This document shows positions 1 through 14,200 of a DNA stretch of 64,000 nt, one piece after another (within the stretch, counting starts at the first letter, position 1; each line of letters begins with the position of its first letter). Source of the stretch: Lineus longissimus (Eukaryota; Nemertea; Pilidiophora; Heteronemertea; Lineidae); contig NC_088314.1 in assembly GCF_910592395.1 (NCBI RefSeq), positions 2,542,001-2,606,000 of the forward strand, written 5' to 3'. A program made the translations under genes and the position numbers. The notes below the pieces were generated by a model. The model searched no databases. It was not told the DNA's origin and was given only the letters and a program-made list of their open reading frames with translations.

Positions 1-58
1 TCCTAGCTGGCCATTTCTGGAGACACTAGCCTCCCTGAGGATGACTTATCAAACTTGC

Positions 59-956
59 CTCATTTCTATGTCAGGTCTAAATCTGTACATGTAGATGTGG
101 CCATACTGTCGCAGCTCTTGGGCAAACTCCGGAGCCAGGACCTGATGTAACTCAGGAGGGAAATATCGAAGAGCATTTTCCAGTGCAAGCTGCAAGATGA
201 ATTCAATTGAAAACAATGACTCATGAGTGCATGAGACAAATTAGAAAGAAGGCTTGTGTTATACATGTGATGCTGTAGGCCCCCCCCCCCCCTCCCCGAC
301 GACAACATAATACACCATACCACCCGGTACTATTATAATTATTGAGACAAAGCTGGCATACTTCCACTTCCAGACAGGATACAATACAACACAGTCAAAC
401 ATAGGGATTGACACTGTCAATGACTATAGATCCATGTACTTGATTGGGAACAATGTTTACGAACACGCCACGACATGTCACGTTACAGTAATGTAAAAAT
501 GTGACGCCGGCCTACAGTGTACCGTACATTATGTAAACGTTGTTTCCAATCAAGTGCAACTGTGCATGGATCTATTCTATAGTATCCAGGCCATGTGGGA
601 CCTTAGATTGAATGTATAGTACCTCATGACCTGGAGACAAGCATTTCTTTATCAAGAAGGGTATGCATGCAGGCCTATACCTTAAGCTTTTAGTAACTTG
701 GGGATTAGCCTATGACGAGGACTGCCCTATATATCATATAGGCCCCCTAATCACTCAGTATCAATGGCCTAGCTAGCCTAGGCCTAGGGCCTAGGCCTAT
801 GTGATTTATTATTTTTCAAAGCAACTTTACCCTTTCTTCCTGGGGAGACAAATTTGGAGTGAGGACAGGTGCATGAGGAATCGAATTGTCCCTCTGCCTA
901 CGCTCTGGCAGAGGATCAAGCGGCAGGCCTTGGCAGATTTCCTTCAAACTTGACAT
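59..956 (-). CDS. UROC1: Urocanate hydratase, first two coding exons (gene continues beyond left edge)
   Basis: Urocanase converts urocanate to 4-imidazolone-5-propionate in cytosolic histidine catabolism, using tightly bound NAD. Exon 1 is 956 down to 831 (42 codons, starting MSSLKEICQGLPLDPLPE) and ends at a GTAAAG donor. Exon 2 is 189 down to 59 (43 codons plus 2 nt) after a CTTGCAG acceptor; it encodes NALRYFPPELHQVLAPEF and then GHIYMYRFRPDIEM. Both match the extreme N-terminus of animal urocanases as I remember it, including the RYFP and GHIYMYRF-PDIEM blocks. The start ATG has A at -3. Exon 1 is phase 0 into exon 2. The NAD-binding core and active site lie off the window. The intron holds a foldback repeat (423-583) and a 13-C run (280-292). 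The donor after exon 2 appears to be GC (AG|GCAAGT); the nearest GT would be a weaker site. Confidence 0.9.
423..583. mobile_element. MITE-like foldback in UROC1 intron 1
   Basis: Arms of about 40-50 bp pair across a loop of about 75 bp: ACTATAGATCCATG...ACTTGATTGGGAACAATGTTTAC on the left, and on the right its near inverse (GTAAACGTTGTTTCCAATCA...CATGGATCTATTCTATAGT). No coding content. Non-autonomous element, family unknown. Confidence 0.65.
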
Positions 957-1614
957 GCTATATATGCTTCCTGGTCAAATGTTATTGTTATGCAGACAGC
1001 TCTTTAAACGGCGATTTGTTATATCCTCGATGTGCACATTCATGAGGGAGGTCGGAGTGTTTCTACCAAGTGACAAAAGGTGACGCCCCAAGCCTTCTGT
1101 TAGCCAGGATTCATACAGGTGATAACCAATGGTTTTGGGCTCTGGTGGCATGCTATAAATAGCATGCGGGGCCTGCACACCGCGTAAGTGCACAGAAGAT
1201 ACTGGTATTTTCCTCAAATAATTGTAAGAGCTGCCCCTTCACAAAAAACATCGGACATTTACATTTGAACAAGTAGCAATAGGGATAGGCCTAGGGTAGG
1301 CCCATCTGTATCCATGACCATGGTAATCACTCGAGATTGAAGAACTAGTTTTTTGGTCACCACTGGCTAATGAGACCTGAGTTTCCATTGGATCATTGAT
1401 CATTAGGGGTAGCTTAATGTTTACATAATATGCTGCAAAAATCACTCGCAAAAATGGGGAAAAATCATTTTTTCCCTCATTGCTATTTATCAGTATCGTT
1501 GATTCTAATCAAAAACCGATTTCCTATCAAATATATTATGTTGTTATTGCTCAATGAAATGAGTTAGAAGTTTTCTGTATCGCGTGATGGAGTAGCTCTG
1601 TCTAAAAATCCAGC
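957..1614. promoter_or_regulatory. Divergent promoter region between UROC1 and HSD17B10
   Basis: The two start codons point away from each other and lie 658 bp apart, so both promoters and 5'UTRs should fall here. About 230 bp of it (1150-1382) is a dispersed repeat with an inverted relative at 25985-26201. I see no convincing TATA box tied to either gene; the string CTATAAATAG near 1153 belongs to the repeat. Transcription starts cannot be placed from sequence alone. Confidence 0.5.
1150..1382 (-). mobile_element. Dispersed repeat copy 1 (unclassified)
   Basis: Its reverse complement aligns by eye to 25985-26201 at roughly 85% over more than 200 bp. Shared blocks include TTCTTCAATCTCGAGTGATT, ATTTGAGGAAAATACCAGT and TTCTGTGCACTTACGCGGTG. 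It has no coding potential or obvious terminal repeats. One end carries a GCTATTTATAGC palindrome. Two diverged copies in opposite orientation, in unrelated contexts, point to a non-autonomous element, class unknown. Confidence 0.7.
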
Positions 1615-3411
<1,797 letters not shown>

Positions 3412-3657
3412 ATGGGAGATTTTGCAAATTTGTGCCATGAATGATTTTCCATGTACTTAAATTGAAAGGAAAAGTCGGGGCATTCGTGTAAGAGATTGTG
3501 AGAGGAAAACTATACCATGCACATTGTCAACATGCTTGTCTCACTGGTGATAACCTTTGTCCAAAAGTTATACAATGTTGTCTCCAGAATATTGCTAACT
3601 ATTCATGTATTTTAAATGTGTTTGAAGTGCAATGGCAGTTGTGAAATGGATTTGATT

Positions 3658-3663
3658 AATAAA
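3658..3663 (+). terminator. Poly(A) signal AATAAA for HSD17B10
   Basis: Canonical AATAAA 247 nt after the HSD17B10 stop codon, followed by AT-rich sequence. It is the first such hexamer on the plus strand after the gene. Confidence 0.75.
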
Positions 3664-4517
3664 ATCAGTATGATATAATACATTTATATTGTGCAGATTC
3701 ATTTATTTTCTGAACTGATCCTCTGCGTACAAAGATCAGGACACCTTGATCGTGTCTTTGGTTGTTGCTATGGAGACAATGGAAACTACGCTACAAGTAC
3801 ACAGGAAAACAGCCTATGGATGTGCAGTCAAAGGATCAGTTTGAAAACAAAACTCATTTGCTATTGGTCCAGTATGTAACATGACATGAAGAATGTATCT
3901 GATCCTGACAACCGCCTTGTCATATATAATCCAAGTGGCTAACACAATGAGTCTGAAAGTCTTTTAAAAAGCAGAATCACAATTTATTGTCAAATTCATA
4001 TAACATACAAAAGATATAAATCGTGAGCTGAATAGGTGGTTAAAAATCATGGATGGAATATGACCAATGATGAATTTAGCTCCAAAGTCCCTAAAAAATG
4101 CAAACAATAGCCTGATCCCTTTGAAAGGGAATGCCAGAATAAAAAAATCTAATCTAGAGCAGTGCAGATATACATACCGTAATAAATCCTTTCCAAGTTT
4201 CAACTGCCGCAAAACGATTGTAAAGCTTTTTATTCCAACATTTCAATGTGCAAATCCAATCAATTTAAATTCACTGGTTTATTTTGTTTTTGAATTTCTT
4301 ACATATTAAACGTGATGTGCCTCGAGATAATGCAGAGCCACTGTTACTCAGAAAATGATACATTTTGGGACGTCTGCCAATAGCGCCTCCTTTAGTTATT
4401 GAAAGAACAGGAAATACACTTTCACAGTCCACATAAAGGTAAATTTGTGGAATATTAGCATGGCCGGAAAAAAATGACACTTCAAATAGTCTCGTTCCCT
4501 GGAGGAGGTATTGTGTG
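3664..4517. other. Tail-to-tail region between HSD17B10 and fibulin
   Basis: This should hold the fibulin form-D 3'UTR on the minus strand. Minus-strand AATAAA hexamers (TTTATT on plus) occur at 4278-4283 and 4229-4234, about 235-285 nt past the stop, and again near 3979. No gene is visible. Confidence 0.5.
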
Positions 4518-5277
4518 CTAGAATGTCCATTCAGAGACATGAACTTCTATGAAAGCGACATGGGATGAAATGATATAATTTGCGTTATTGCGATTGTCCA
4601 TTTGGAGACGTAAACGGTAGATCCTAGGTCCTGTGATTGGGCGAAGCAAACGGACCTCACCTGAAAGATAGACAGTGACATTTAGAGTTCAATTTAGGCT
4701 GATGTGTGAGTCGACAGGGACATGACATTAACTTTTTTTAAGGCTGACGAAAATTACTGACATGGTTCTTGTCAGCTGCTTTCAGAAATTGGTGAGGCTT
4801 TGGAAAATTCTCATCAGCAGGGCTTAAACTTTTAACGGTGCTTTTCTATTGCCATAGCCCTATCAACTGGTCTTATAATTGATGATTCCCATGATGTGAT
4901 AGCCGAATGACATAAGAAGTGACATCAAAGACATAGGAGGATACCAGGTAGGGTGGCTAATTCTATGATATCAGATAGGGGAGAACTCAAGCCATAATTC
5001 TTGTTCAGGGCAACAGTGACACATACCTCGGTCTCCAAACTTTACAACATCAAATAAGCCTTGTTCGTTCCCGTCCGTAATATAGAATCGAAGGTTTGGA
5101 AAGATGGAATAGCCAATTGTCCGGACATTTATCAGCGTCATAGGTTGCGGGAGGTATGATATCTGCGGTAGTGCCACATATTGCCAGGAGATTGTGTTGG
5201 TTTTATTCAAGAGACAGTCGACATCGTTGTACTGGCACTGCCTCTTACGACACACAAATCCTTCGTCTCCAATTTGC
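4518..5277 (-). CDS. FBLN1: Fibulin alternative 3' exons, form D (two exons)
   Basis: Exon 5277-5027 joins the phase-2 donor as AA|G (Lys827) and encodes [18 protein letters not shown], then [19 protein letters not shown]. Exon 4660-4518 encodes [20 protein letters not shown], then [11 protein letters not shown] and a TAG stop. This tracks human fibulin-1D (VFDPVHTISH, IIFDITEGN, VRPIVGPF, ending NVHIFVSEYWF) over the whole module. To make form D the splice from 7980 must skip the form-C exon. Confidence 0.92.
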
Positions 5278-8200
5278 CTGAAAATGATTGATACATAAAT
5301 TATTATATCAATGTCTGTCTTCTCTTCTTACATAACCAATACCAACTTGATAGATTAAGGAGTTGCCAAAATGTTTATTGTAAGAGTGCACTTTAATGTT
5401 ACCTGACTGTTTTCATGTGAAGATATAATGTCCCCAGGCTTACCCTTACTAGTTAAAAGCAGAGCATAGATCTTTCCATTTCTGCTGTCGAATTGAACCT
5501 TTTCCAATGGAGAATAAATGGAAACACTCTTAAAATCTGAATTTTTACATCCTTGAAAGCATCCTCTTACCCTCTTCCCCCTTGATTTTTGGTTTCCCTC
5601 CATCTTGCCAGGACAGAGTCCAGAACAGACGATTGGAATCTGTTGTTCACTACAGGCAGATTTGGGCTGAAATGTGGAAAGATTGGTCACATCCAGACAT
5701 CCATACATGTAAATGCAAACTTGCCAAGACTGCCCTACATACATGTAATATGCTTGTTCGCTGTAATCTTGGTTTTGAGAATGGGTGGGTTGGCAGAGCG
5801 TTTCCTTTGTTTGATTGTGATTTGGTCGTTGTATTTGTAAATCATCTCAGAGTCTAACATAGATTTTCAGACACTCAGGAATGCTTGAATATTCGTGAGA
5901 CAAAGCCACAATCTTTACAGATCTGAATGATATTTGCAAACAATCTGTCCCTCTGCACAGAGGGTGCCAATTCTTCAAATGTTCCATTTTATTCTGCTTG
6001 CCAACAGAATATGAATGATAACCAGTTGCAATGACCACTCGCAATACACAAACAGTTCCTGCAGACACATAACAAACAACATCTATTTACCACATCAATT
6101 TTATTCACAAAAATACTGATCTCTATACAAAAATGTATCCGAAACATAGGAAGGTTTTGGATAGCACCGTGACATACATGCCAAGTAGGCCTACTCATGA
6201 TACTTGAAATCACTCGGGCACAATATAGAGAAGTAAAACAGGTTCAGAACTAAACCACAGCGGTGGTTCTACTTTCAAATTCAAGAACAGATGAATGGAA
6301 AACTTAATTTAGGTCTCAGGTCCTCTGAAATTTCTCTAACTAACTGAAAAAATACATCTAAATGGACACCGGGACGTTTTTAGATGAGAGGATTTACATT
6401 GTCTGTACCATGCTAAAGATAGGCACAACTACTAAAGATGAAACTGCTGGTACTCTACGAAATATTATGCATGTCATTCATATAGTGCATCAATCCTATA
6501 AATGGATCAATAAGGTTTATTTGAGGTAATCAGGTAACTTGCCACACCTGCTGATGTTAGCCAATAGTCAATGTCAGTCGCAATGAAGTGCTAGACCAGT
6601 CCATTAGACAAACCTGCATTCCATTTCTCTAAACCTATGAGCATGTTTGCATGTAACTGTTGCATCGTAGCAGACAATCTTTTCAAGATTTTAGAATAAC
6701 CGATTTTTTAATTATTCATTTAAACGTATCGGACGGAATTCATATATAAAACACGCCCGTCTGATTCCACTTGTTCTTCAAGTTGACAATTTTGACATCC
6801 TAAACCTGTCCATAGGAGTACACACTCTTTGTAACAAAGATACTGATTCGCGCTACTGCTGTCCGGTAACTGTATGGGTTGTTTGTCCCACTTCTGGTCG
6901 GCCGAATGTGCATTGTCATTTCGAGCTCAATATCCTGGGGCGCAGGGATTTGGCGCATCAGCCGGACGACTGCCTGGTGCGGTTTCAATTTATTCAGGTA
7001 GAAGAAGTCACGGGTGACACGTTGAACACCAGTGTAGGGGTCTGCTGCAGAAATCATGTCAAGTTCGAAATCGAGCTGACTTTGGAGTGTCTCTGGTCCT
7101 TTCATTTTAAAGAGGTTTGCCGGCACTTCGATGTTCTCCGGAAAAGTGATGAAATTGTGCGAGTACGAAATGGGCAATTTCAGACATTCAACGTCGTCTG
7201 CTCGACACAGGCGTTGGCGACGGCAACGGATGTTACTGGAAAGAGAAAATAGAGAAATCTGCACTGAATCCAGTGTGAAACAGAGTGATTGTCTTCAATT
7301 TAGACCACAAACTCGCATACTCTATCCTTAAATTCAAAAAGTACTTTCAATACAAATTCCTAGCCAAAAAGGAACCTAAATTCACAAAAACAAACATATT
7401 TTTTCTCTCAATATTTGAGACTCGCATCCAAGGAAACTCTGTTTTGGAATGCAGATTTCTTTATTTCCACTAAAAACAACAAGCCAGGAGAGAAGAGCCA
7501 AGAAAATGAAGCATTTTGTAGGAAGAGGTTTGAAAATAAAGAAGCCTGCAAGAGCACTCGATCTTCAGTGCATGATACCATTTATTGTACAAGAAGCATA
7601 GATGTGTCCAAGCATGGATAACTGAATAGGATGAATTCTTTCCAGACTGAAGCCTCAATGTTTTCTTCCCTGAGGTCAAAAGACCTAATCTTACCATGAT
7701 TTTGTGAGTTTGTGATTCCCAGAGCAAACTAATAGACGTACATGCAATTGAGGACCCCTTAGTCTTTATTTTTGATAATATTCAGATAGGCTCAACTTCA
7801 GAAGATGTAGCTGGTCTCTTCAAAGCATTTGACTGCAGCTCCAGCTCAAGAGCCCTCTTATTTGCCCAGACTAGCCTAAGTTGTATTTCATGGGTCTGGT
7901 TTCCATATCCCTGGCTTGCAATCCAGACTACTTCTTTTCTGCTGAGGTGGAGAATTTTCGAATAATGCAAACCACTTACTTTTCAACAGCGCCAGCGCTC
8001 AGCGTTTGGACGAATCCTGCAGGACAGGCCACCGAGAGACATTTAAAATCGCCACGCGTGTTGAAACAGATTTGGTCCCGGCCGTTGCAGTTGGACAAAC
8101 CTTCCGTGCACTCGTTGATGTCTGCAATGAAAAAGTCTAGACTATAGACACTGGGTGATGATATACCAGTATTCAAAGGGTGGGCATGCAGATTGGGACT

Positions 8201-11200
8201 GCACTGTTTTCATTACCAAAGTCACAGTGAGCAATTTGCAACAACCGAGAAGATTTCGAGCAGATTTAAGATTGCATATGGCTACTGTGGCTCCATTTAT
8301 GTTTTGCTGGCCATTCCTTCCAAAAAACCTGCCTTAGTAGGTTTTCCAAGAGAGAAAAATCACTCTCCTCAAACTTTAAGTCAGGATTTGAATTTCTGAT
8401 ACCATATGACATGATAAACCAATTTTTACCTGTAAAACATGCTATGCTGACATGATGGTGACGACATTATAGCCAAGCTTACCTTCACACGTCTTTAGAT
8501 CAGATTTGAGTCGATAACCACTTGGACATTCACAGGCATAGGATCCAGGTGTATTCCGACAAATACCAGCACACAGCCTACCACGGCTGCCCCATACCTT
8601 ACACTCATCAATATCTGTAGTAGAAAACGAATTCAACAAATGCAATATCATTGTTAACATCCAAGGACTATTTAACCATCTTCAGTTAATGAACCAACTA
8701 TCAACTATTTATGAAGCAGTGTGGTGTAGTTAAGCTCCGTTCCCTGACCAGCAGTCAGGAGGTCCCTGGTTTGATCCCCACTGTCGCTGTGTGACTCAAG
8801 GCAGGTCTCTTTGCCTGGCATGCCTTGCTTCACCCAGGTGTACAAATGGGTAGTGGTTCAGGTTGTTACTTGGAGCAGATTGATGACTTTTTACAAAGCT
8901 GCTTAACCTACCTTGACAGCTTCTGTTATCTGGGCCAAGTTCATAGCCCTCTCTGCATCGACACTGGAAGGAGCCCCAGGAGTTGATACAGGTGTGCTGG
9001 CAAGTTCCCTGGGTCTCACACTCGTTTACATCTAGTACGAGAAAACAGAATCATGAAGCGTGGCTCTTTTATCTCGAGCAGTTTTTCATGCTTAACCGAT
9101 CCCAATGGTCAAGGTGTCTCCCTCAACGACAGGCTGAATGTTTGAGCCCTGCTTGTTGGTAGCTGTTTTGGAAGCAGGCAGTTGGTTTAAAAGCTGGTTG
9201 CTACTCCAATATAGGGTACAAACTTCTAACTCACCAAGCAATGGTCATTAAAGTTAATAAGATAAGAGTTTTATTAATCATGACACTAATTTGCTTGTCC
9301 GAACTTACCAATGCAATTCCTTCCATCGCCAGCAGACGTGAAACCAGCCTTACACCGACACTGGAAACTCCCAATCGTATTCTCGCACTCAGCTGTCAAT
9401 GCGCACATCTGGTCTGGGAACTTCTCACACTCATTCACATCTGGAATAGGATGAGTCCAAAGATGTAATGGACTGATACAGAAGATCACAGTCGACTTTA
9501 TGGAGTTTGGAAACAATCCCCAATGTAAACACGAAGCGTCAGATGACACTCTAAACATTACACACAAATGCAACATTCTTGATATCATAATACAATAGTA
9601 AATTTATATCAACATACCTTTGCACTGTTTCGTAATGGGGTCTTTCTCAAATCCTGGCTGACACTGGCAAATAAATGTTCCTGGTCTGTTCTGGCATACC
9701 TGCTCTCCTATACAATCATCCTCACCCCGGGCACATTCGTCAATGTCTGAAAGAGAAAGATAGCATGTACACTTCCATACAACTGACTACAGTAGTTCCC
9801 GAGTCATTACATCTATACATCATGAAGACTATGCACTATGAAGACCCAATTTATGATCGGTTTCAAAAATATTTCAATAAAGAATACAAAAGAGTTTCAT
9901 GACAGGGTAACAGAGAGTGTGATGGACTTACCAATACACCTGTTCCCAGCTCCATTCCTCTCATACCCGTTGCCGCACTTGAGAATATTCTGACAGCGGT
10001 ACGACCCTATGTTATTGAAGCACATCTGCAGTCGGGTGCAAGGGTTAGGAGTCTCATTGCACTCATTGATATCTAAAAGCATAGAATGAAAAATAAGAAA
10101 TACTGGCAAGTGGAGAGATTGGATTGTGGCCTTATATGTCCCAAGAGCCATTTATAGCAGTAGATTACACATGACCATTCCATGGAGAGGTCTTTACAAG
10201 CCTTTCTGATGGTACAAATTACCTTTAAGATTGAAATCATCATTGGTTTAATGAGAGGTTTTCTAAATGTGTCTCAAGAATAACCCTCCTCTTGAGAAGA
10301 TCGTTCAACATGGCAAATTCACTTACCAACACACTGGCCAAATCGATCAGCTCTAAATCCAGTTCTACATTGGATCCTCTCACAAATTCCCGTTGAGTAG
10401 TCAAGTCTTGTTCCGATCGGGCACTCCTTACGTTCACAGCGGAATGACCCGACGGTATTCTTACAAGTGAACGCCTTGCCACAGTTTGCTGTTCCTATGG
10501 TACATTCATCATCATCTGAAATAGATAGCAATTGCTTAAAAAATGAAACTGGAGAAATGTCCAATTAAGATCAGTTGGCAAAGCTAAAATTAGCCGCGTT
10601 CGTGCATAGGCACTATCTTGTCTTAAAATTGTACTATTAAGCCGACTGAGCCATGTCTGTTACACCAAGGACTATTACGTTGTGAGGCATCCCTCAGTAG
10701 AGCAGTAGACCCCTCTGGCTTCATTCACAAACCTTCGCACTGCTGAGTGTCCTGGTTAATTGTGTAGCCAGTGCCACAGCTGAGCACCCTGGTACAGGTG
10801 TATGACCCGACGGTATTCTCACAGCGCTGTGACGACAGACAGTTATCAAGATTTTGCTGGCATTCGTTCATATCTGAAGAAGAAAGAGTAGATTCATGAA
10901 AGGTATACTATATTATGTATGTAAGAATAAAATGTGAATCTACCAATCTGTAGAATCAAGTTCCAGACAGTCTCATTTCCAACAAGACACCCAACATTCT
11001 GGCAGAGGTAAACTGTTGAAGAAGGAGACCCACTTGTATCACACAAGGTCCCAACGAGAATCAAACCCCACATCTCAACACTCACTGCCACATTATTACG
11101 ACATCCAAATTTATGACTTAATAGTCAACTTTACAATTAGAACCAAAATGGTTATACCTTCACACTCCGAAGCGAATGAGTCGTACTGGTATCCAATCTC

Positions 11201-14200
11201 ACACTGACACACGTAACTGCCGAGCGTGTTCCGACATGTCTGATGGTTCTTGTTACAGTCATCCTGGCCAGCAGCACATTCATCAATATCTGAAAATCAA
11301 TCAATCAATCAAGTAATCAATCAAGGATTGTCACATAATAAATGTGATAATTTGATACAGTGACAAATGATCCACAACTATTTCACTGGGCACCATATTC
11401 TATCAGAACTCCTGCAGCACAGTTTAACAAAGTGTGCAGCATCATCCCATCTTTCCTTCCCAAACATCAATAAATTGGTTACCTTTACACCGTCCGCTAG
11501 CTGTGTCATAAGACGTCCCAACTGGACAATTCAAATTCTGGTTCCCAACACACCTGCCAAGGACACGATTAAACTCGTAACCACTTGGACATTGCACGGG
11601 GACAGTGATCTGATCACAACGCTTTGTCTCCGTGTTGTACTGGTAACCGTTGGGGCAGCTGGGGTCGAACCTGTTTTCACAGATGTAATGCCCTAGAGTG
11701 TTGGAGCACCTCTGGTTGGGCTGGCAGTCGTGGGTGCCGAGGAGACACTCGTCTATGTCTGAAATTATCAACAATCTTACTCTAGATATTTTTCTGTCAA
11801 TGAATTTATGTGCAAGTGTAGTTCCGTACAGTTGCTCCAACACAAAAAAACTTTGTTGGTGCGGCTGGCCAGGATGACATGCACCCTGGGGACAGAGCGC
11901 TGGTAGCTTTCCCTTGGTACAGTAGCTTGCCCAGGTTGACTGAATGTGCCCTTCGTACAGATCATTGGTAGATTCTCAAGATGATTATTCTTGTATACCT
12001 ATTCAGTTGTAACAGCATCTTTCGCACTTTAAATACGGGCCAGTTTAAACAAATGATTCTTACCTCTGCATGAAACTTCATCTGCCTGTAGCTGATAACC
12101 ATCCTCACAGCTGCACTTGAATGATATCCCAGTATCCAAACAGTTCTGCTCACACGGGTTATTTGGCCCAAGACACTTGTCACCTGAATGGAAAAAGGAT
12201 GGAAAATAAGAATTTTAAGTAATGCTTGAATCTTAACTTAACCTGGTGTTATCTTCTTCAGTTAAGTCCATTAGACCAAGTAATATTAGCTAACTCCAGA
12301 GTTAGGGATAAAATCTATTTTGAACAAGCGTGAGCTGAATTTGAACCTTTCTAACTGACATTTGTATAAAAGTTTAGAAAGGACTTTAGAAGCTTACCAT
12401 CAGCGCTCGTGAGCTGCCTACATGTCATTCCATCGTCATTGAGCCTGAATCCATCTCGACATTTGCAGTAGAAGCTCCCAATGGTGTTGATACACTCGTG
12501 TGCACACAGTAGTATGCCGGGGTAGAGGGCGCACTCATCAATGTCATTCTCACTTTGTGCCCCAGCTAAGATAAGAGATTTCAGAGATAACTCATCAAGA
12601 ATATCATAGCCATCTTCTCTTTAAATGAGACCTCAATGAAGCAGGCCAGATCAATATATATTTATCATATACTTTTGGGACGAGGGAAATCCGTAAAACA
12701 AACAATTAAATTTGAAGCCTGCGGCTTCTCAGTCTTTTTACCAAACCATCAAGGACAACATAAGAGTAGTGCGTTGTATAACATGAACATACCAATCGTT
12801 TACAACTGAAAGGGTTACAGGTCACTCATTAGGATGTTCCATCCACCCTTACTTGGCTAGAAATAGAATCACCATACATTTTCCTGCACACAAAACACTG
12901 TAGATCGGTCAACTGGATATGAAACCTAGGACAAGAGAATTGAGTCCAAGGTCTTCGCATGCAGTGTATGTCTTAATAGAACTCTGGCAGGTCTCCTATC
13001 AACTTTCATAATATATTGTTTTTTATTACAAAATATATTAATCCTATTAACAAAATAAGAACATCGTGCATTCAGGTGAAGGAACGACTTGATTATAATT
13101 TGTTAAAAGTTATACTTAGATATTTCATTGAAAGACTCCAACAACACAGTTTTTCCAACTTGATTGAATAAATTCTTCCTTTCCCAGGCCAGGCCAGCTC
13201 GGCAAACTGGAAAGCCTGCATGATTCTCGACAATCTGGAGAATTGATTCAGAGTGTTCTGGTGGATGGGAAAAACTAAACTTCACTATGAAAAGCATTCA
13301 AAGTTATCCCGCAGTGTTTCACCAGCAAGCCTGGTTATTTTCTTACTTGTGGTCGAAGACTCTGTAGTACTCGTCGTGGATGAAGTTGTTGTTGAACTAG
13401 TAGTAGTACTACTCGTGGTAGTACTAGTACTAGTTGTAGTGGGGGTAGTGGTAGGTGTTGTTGTTGAGGTGGTAGTTGGAGTGGTGGTAGGTGTCGTCAC
13501 AGTTGTGGTTGTCAAAGCTGTAAAGCAGGCATTACAAGCAATGTTCATAAAGCAGCAAGCACATGCAGCGAAAGCAAAGATGGAGATAAGTTTCTGCGCA
13601 AACTCAATAAGCATTAGGCAATAAGCTTTGGGATATGGATTTGCTGGGCCAGTATTTTACACCAACAATTAGAAGAGAGAGCCACTGTCTCAGCATGGCC
13701 ATCAAAAAGAATTTGCACATACCGGTAGCTGAAGAAAAAAGAGTTCATATAGCAAGCATAAGCTTATTCACAGTGCTGGTTTATAATGGCAACAAAGCTT
13801 CAGGCAAGCAAGGACTTTTTTATTTTAAGAAGTTGTACTCACGAGTTGTGATACTTGGAGTCGAGGGGGTAGGAATGACGCCATATTGAGTTCCAGTGCA
13901 GCACGAGAGAAATGAGGCCTGACATCGATTGCTCATTCCTGTCATGACGTTGCTGCAGGACTGACCCTGGGCTTTGACGGCAAGGCCAACCTTACAACAG
14001 TGGCAGCATTCCTGAAGGAAGAAATGTACAACATCTGAGAAACAAACAAAAGGACACCAAAGTTGGTGTTTTCAGTCTCAGAGGTGAGTCCGAGTCGTAA
14101 ACTTCATCTTGACCTCTCTAATAACCCCATTTAGTGCCCAACTGTAGTGGCACGTACAGTATTACTCAAGCAAACTAAGAAAACGAAGAGGCACACCTTA

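Noticed and set aside
975-1217. 80-codon minus-strand frame upstream of the UROC1 start
   Set aside because: Overlaps the dispersed repeat and promoter region, and the true UROC1 start at 956 is fixed by homology.
5582-5857. Plus-strand 91-codon frame inside the fibulin intron
   Set aside because: Opposite to the gene, no start or splice support, no family resemblance.
11010-11110. Reverse-strand GGGGTTTGATTCTC resembling a pol III B-box
   Set aside because: No A-box and no recognisable SINE tail; single motif insufficient.
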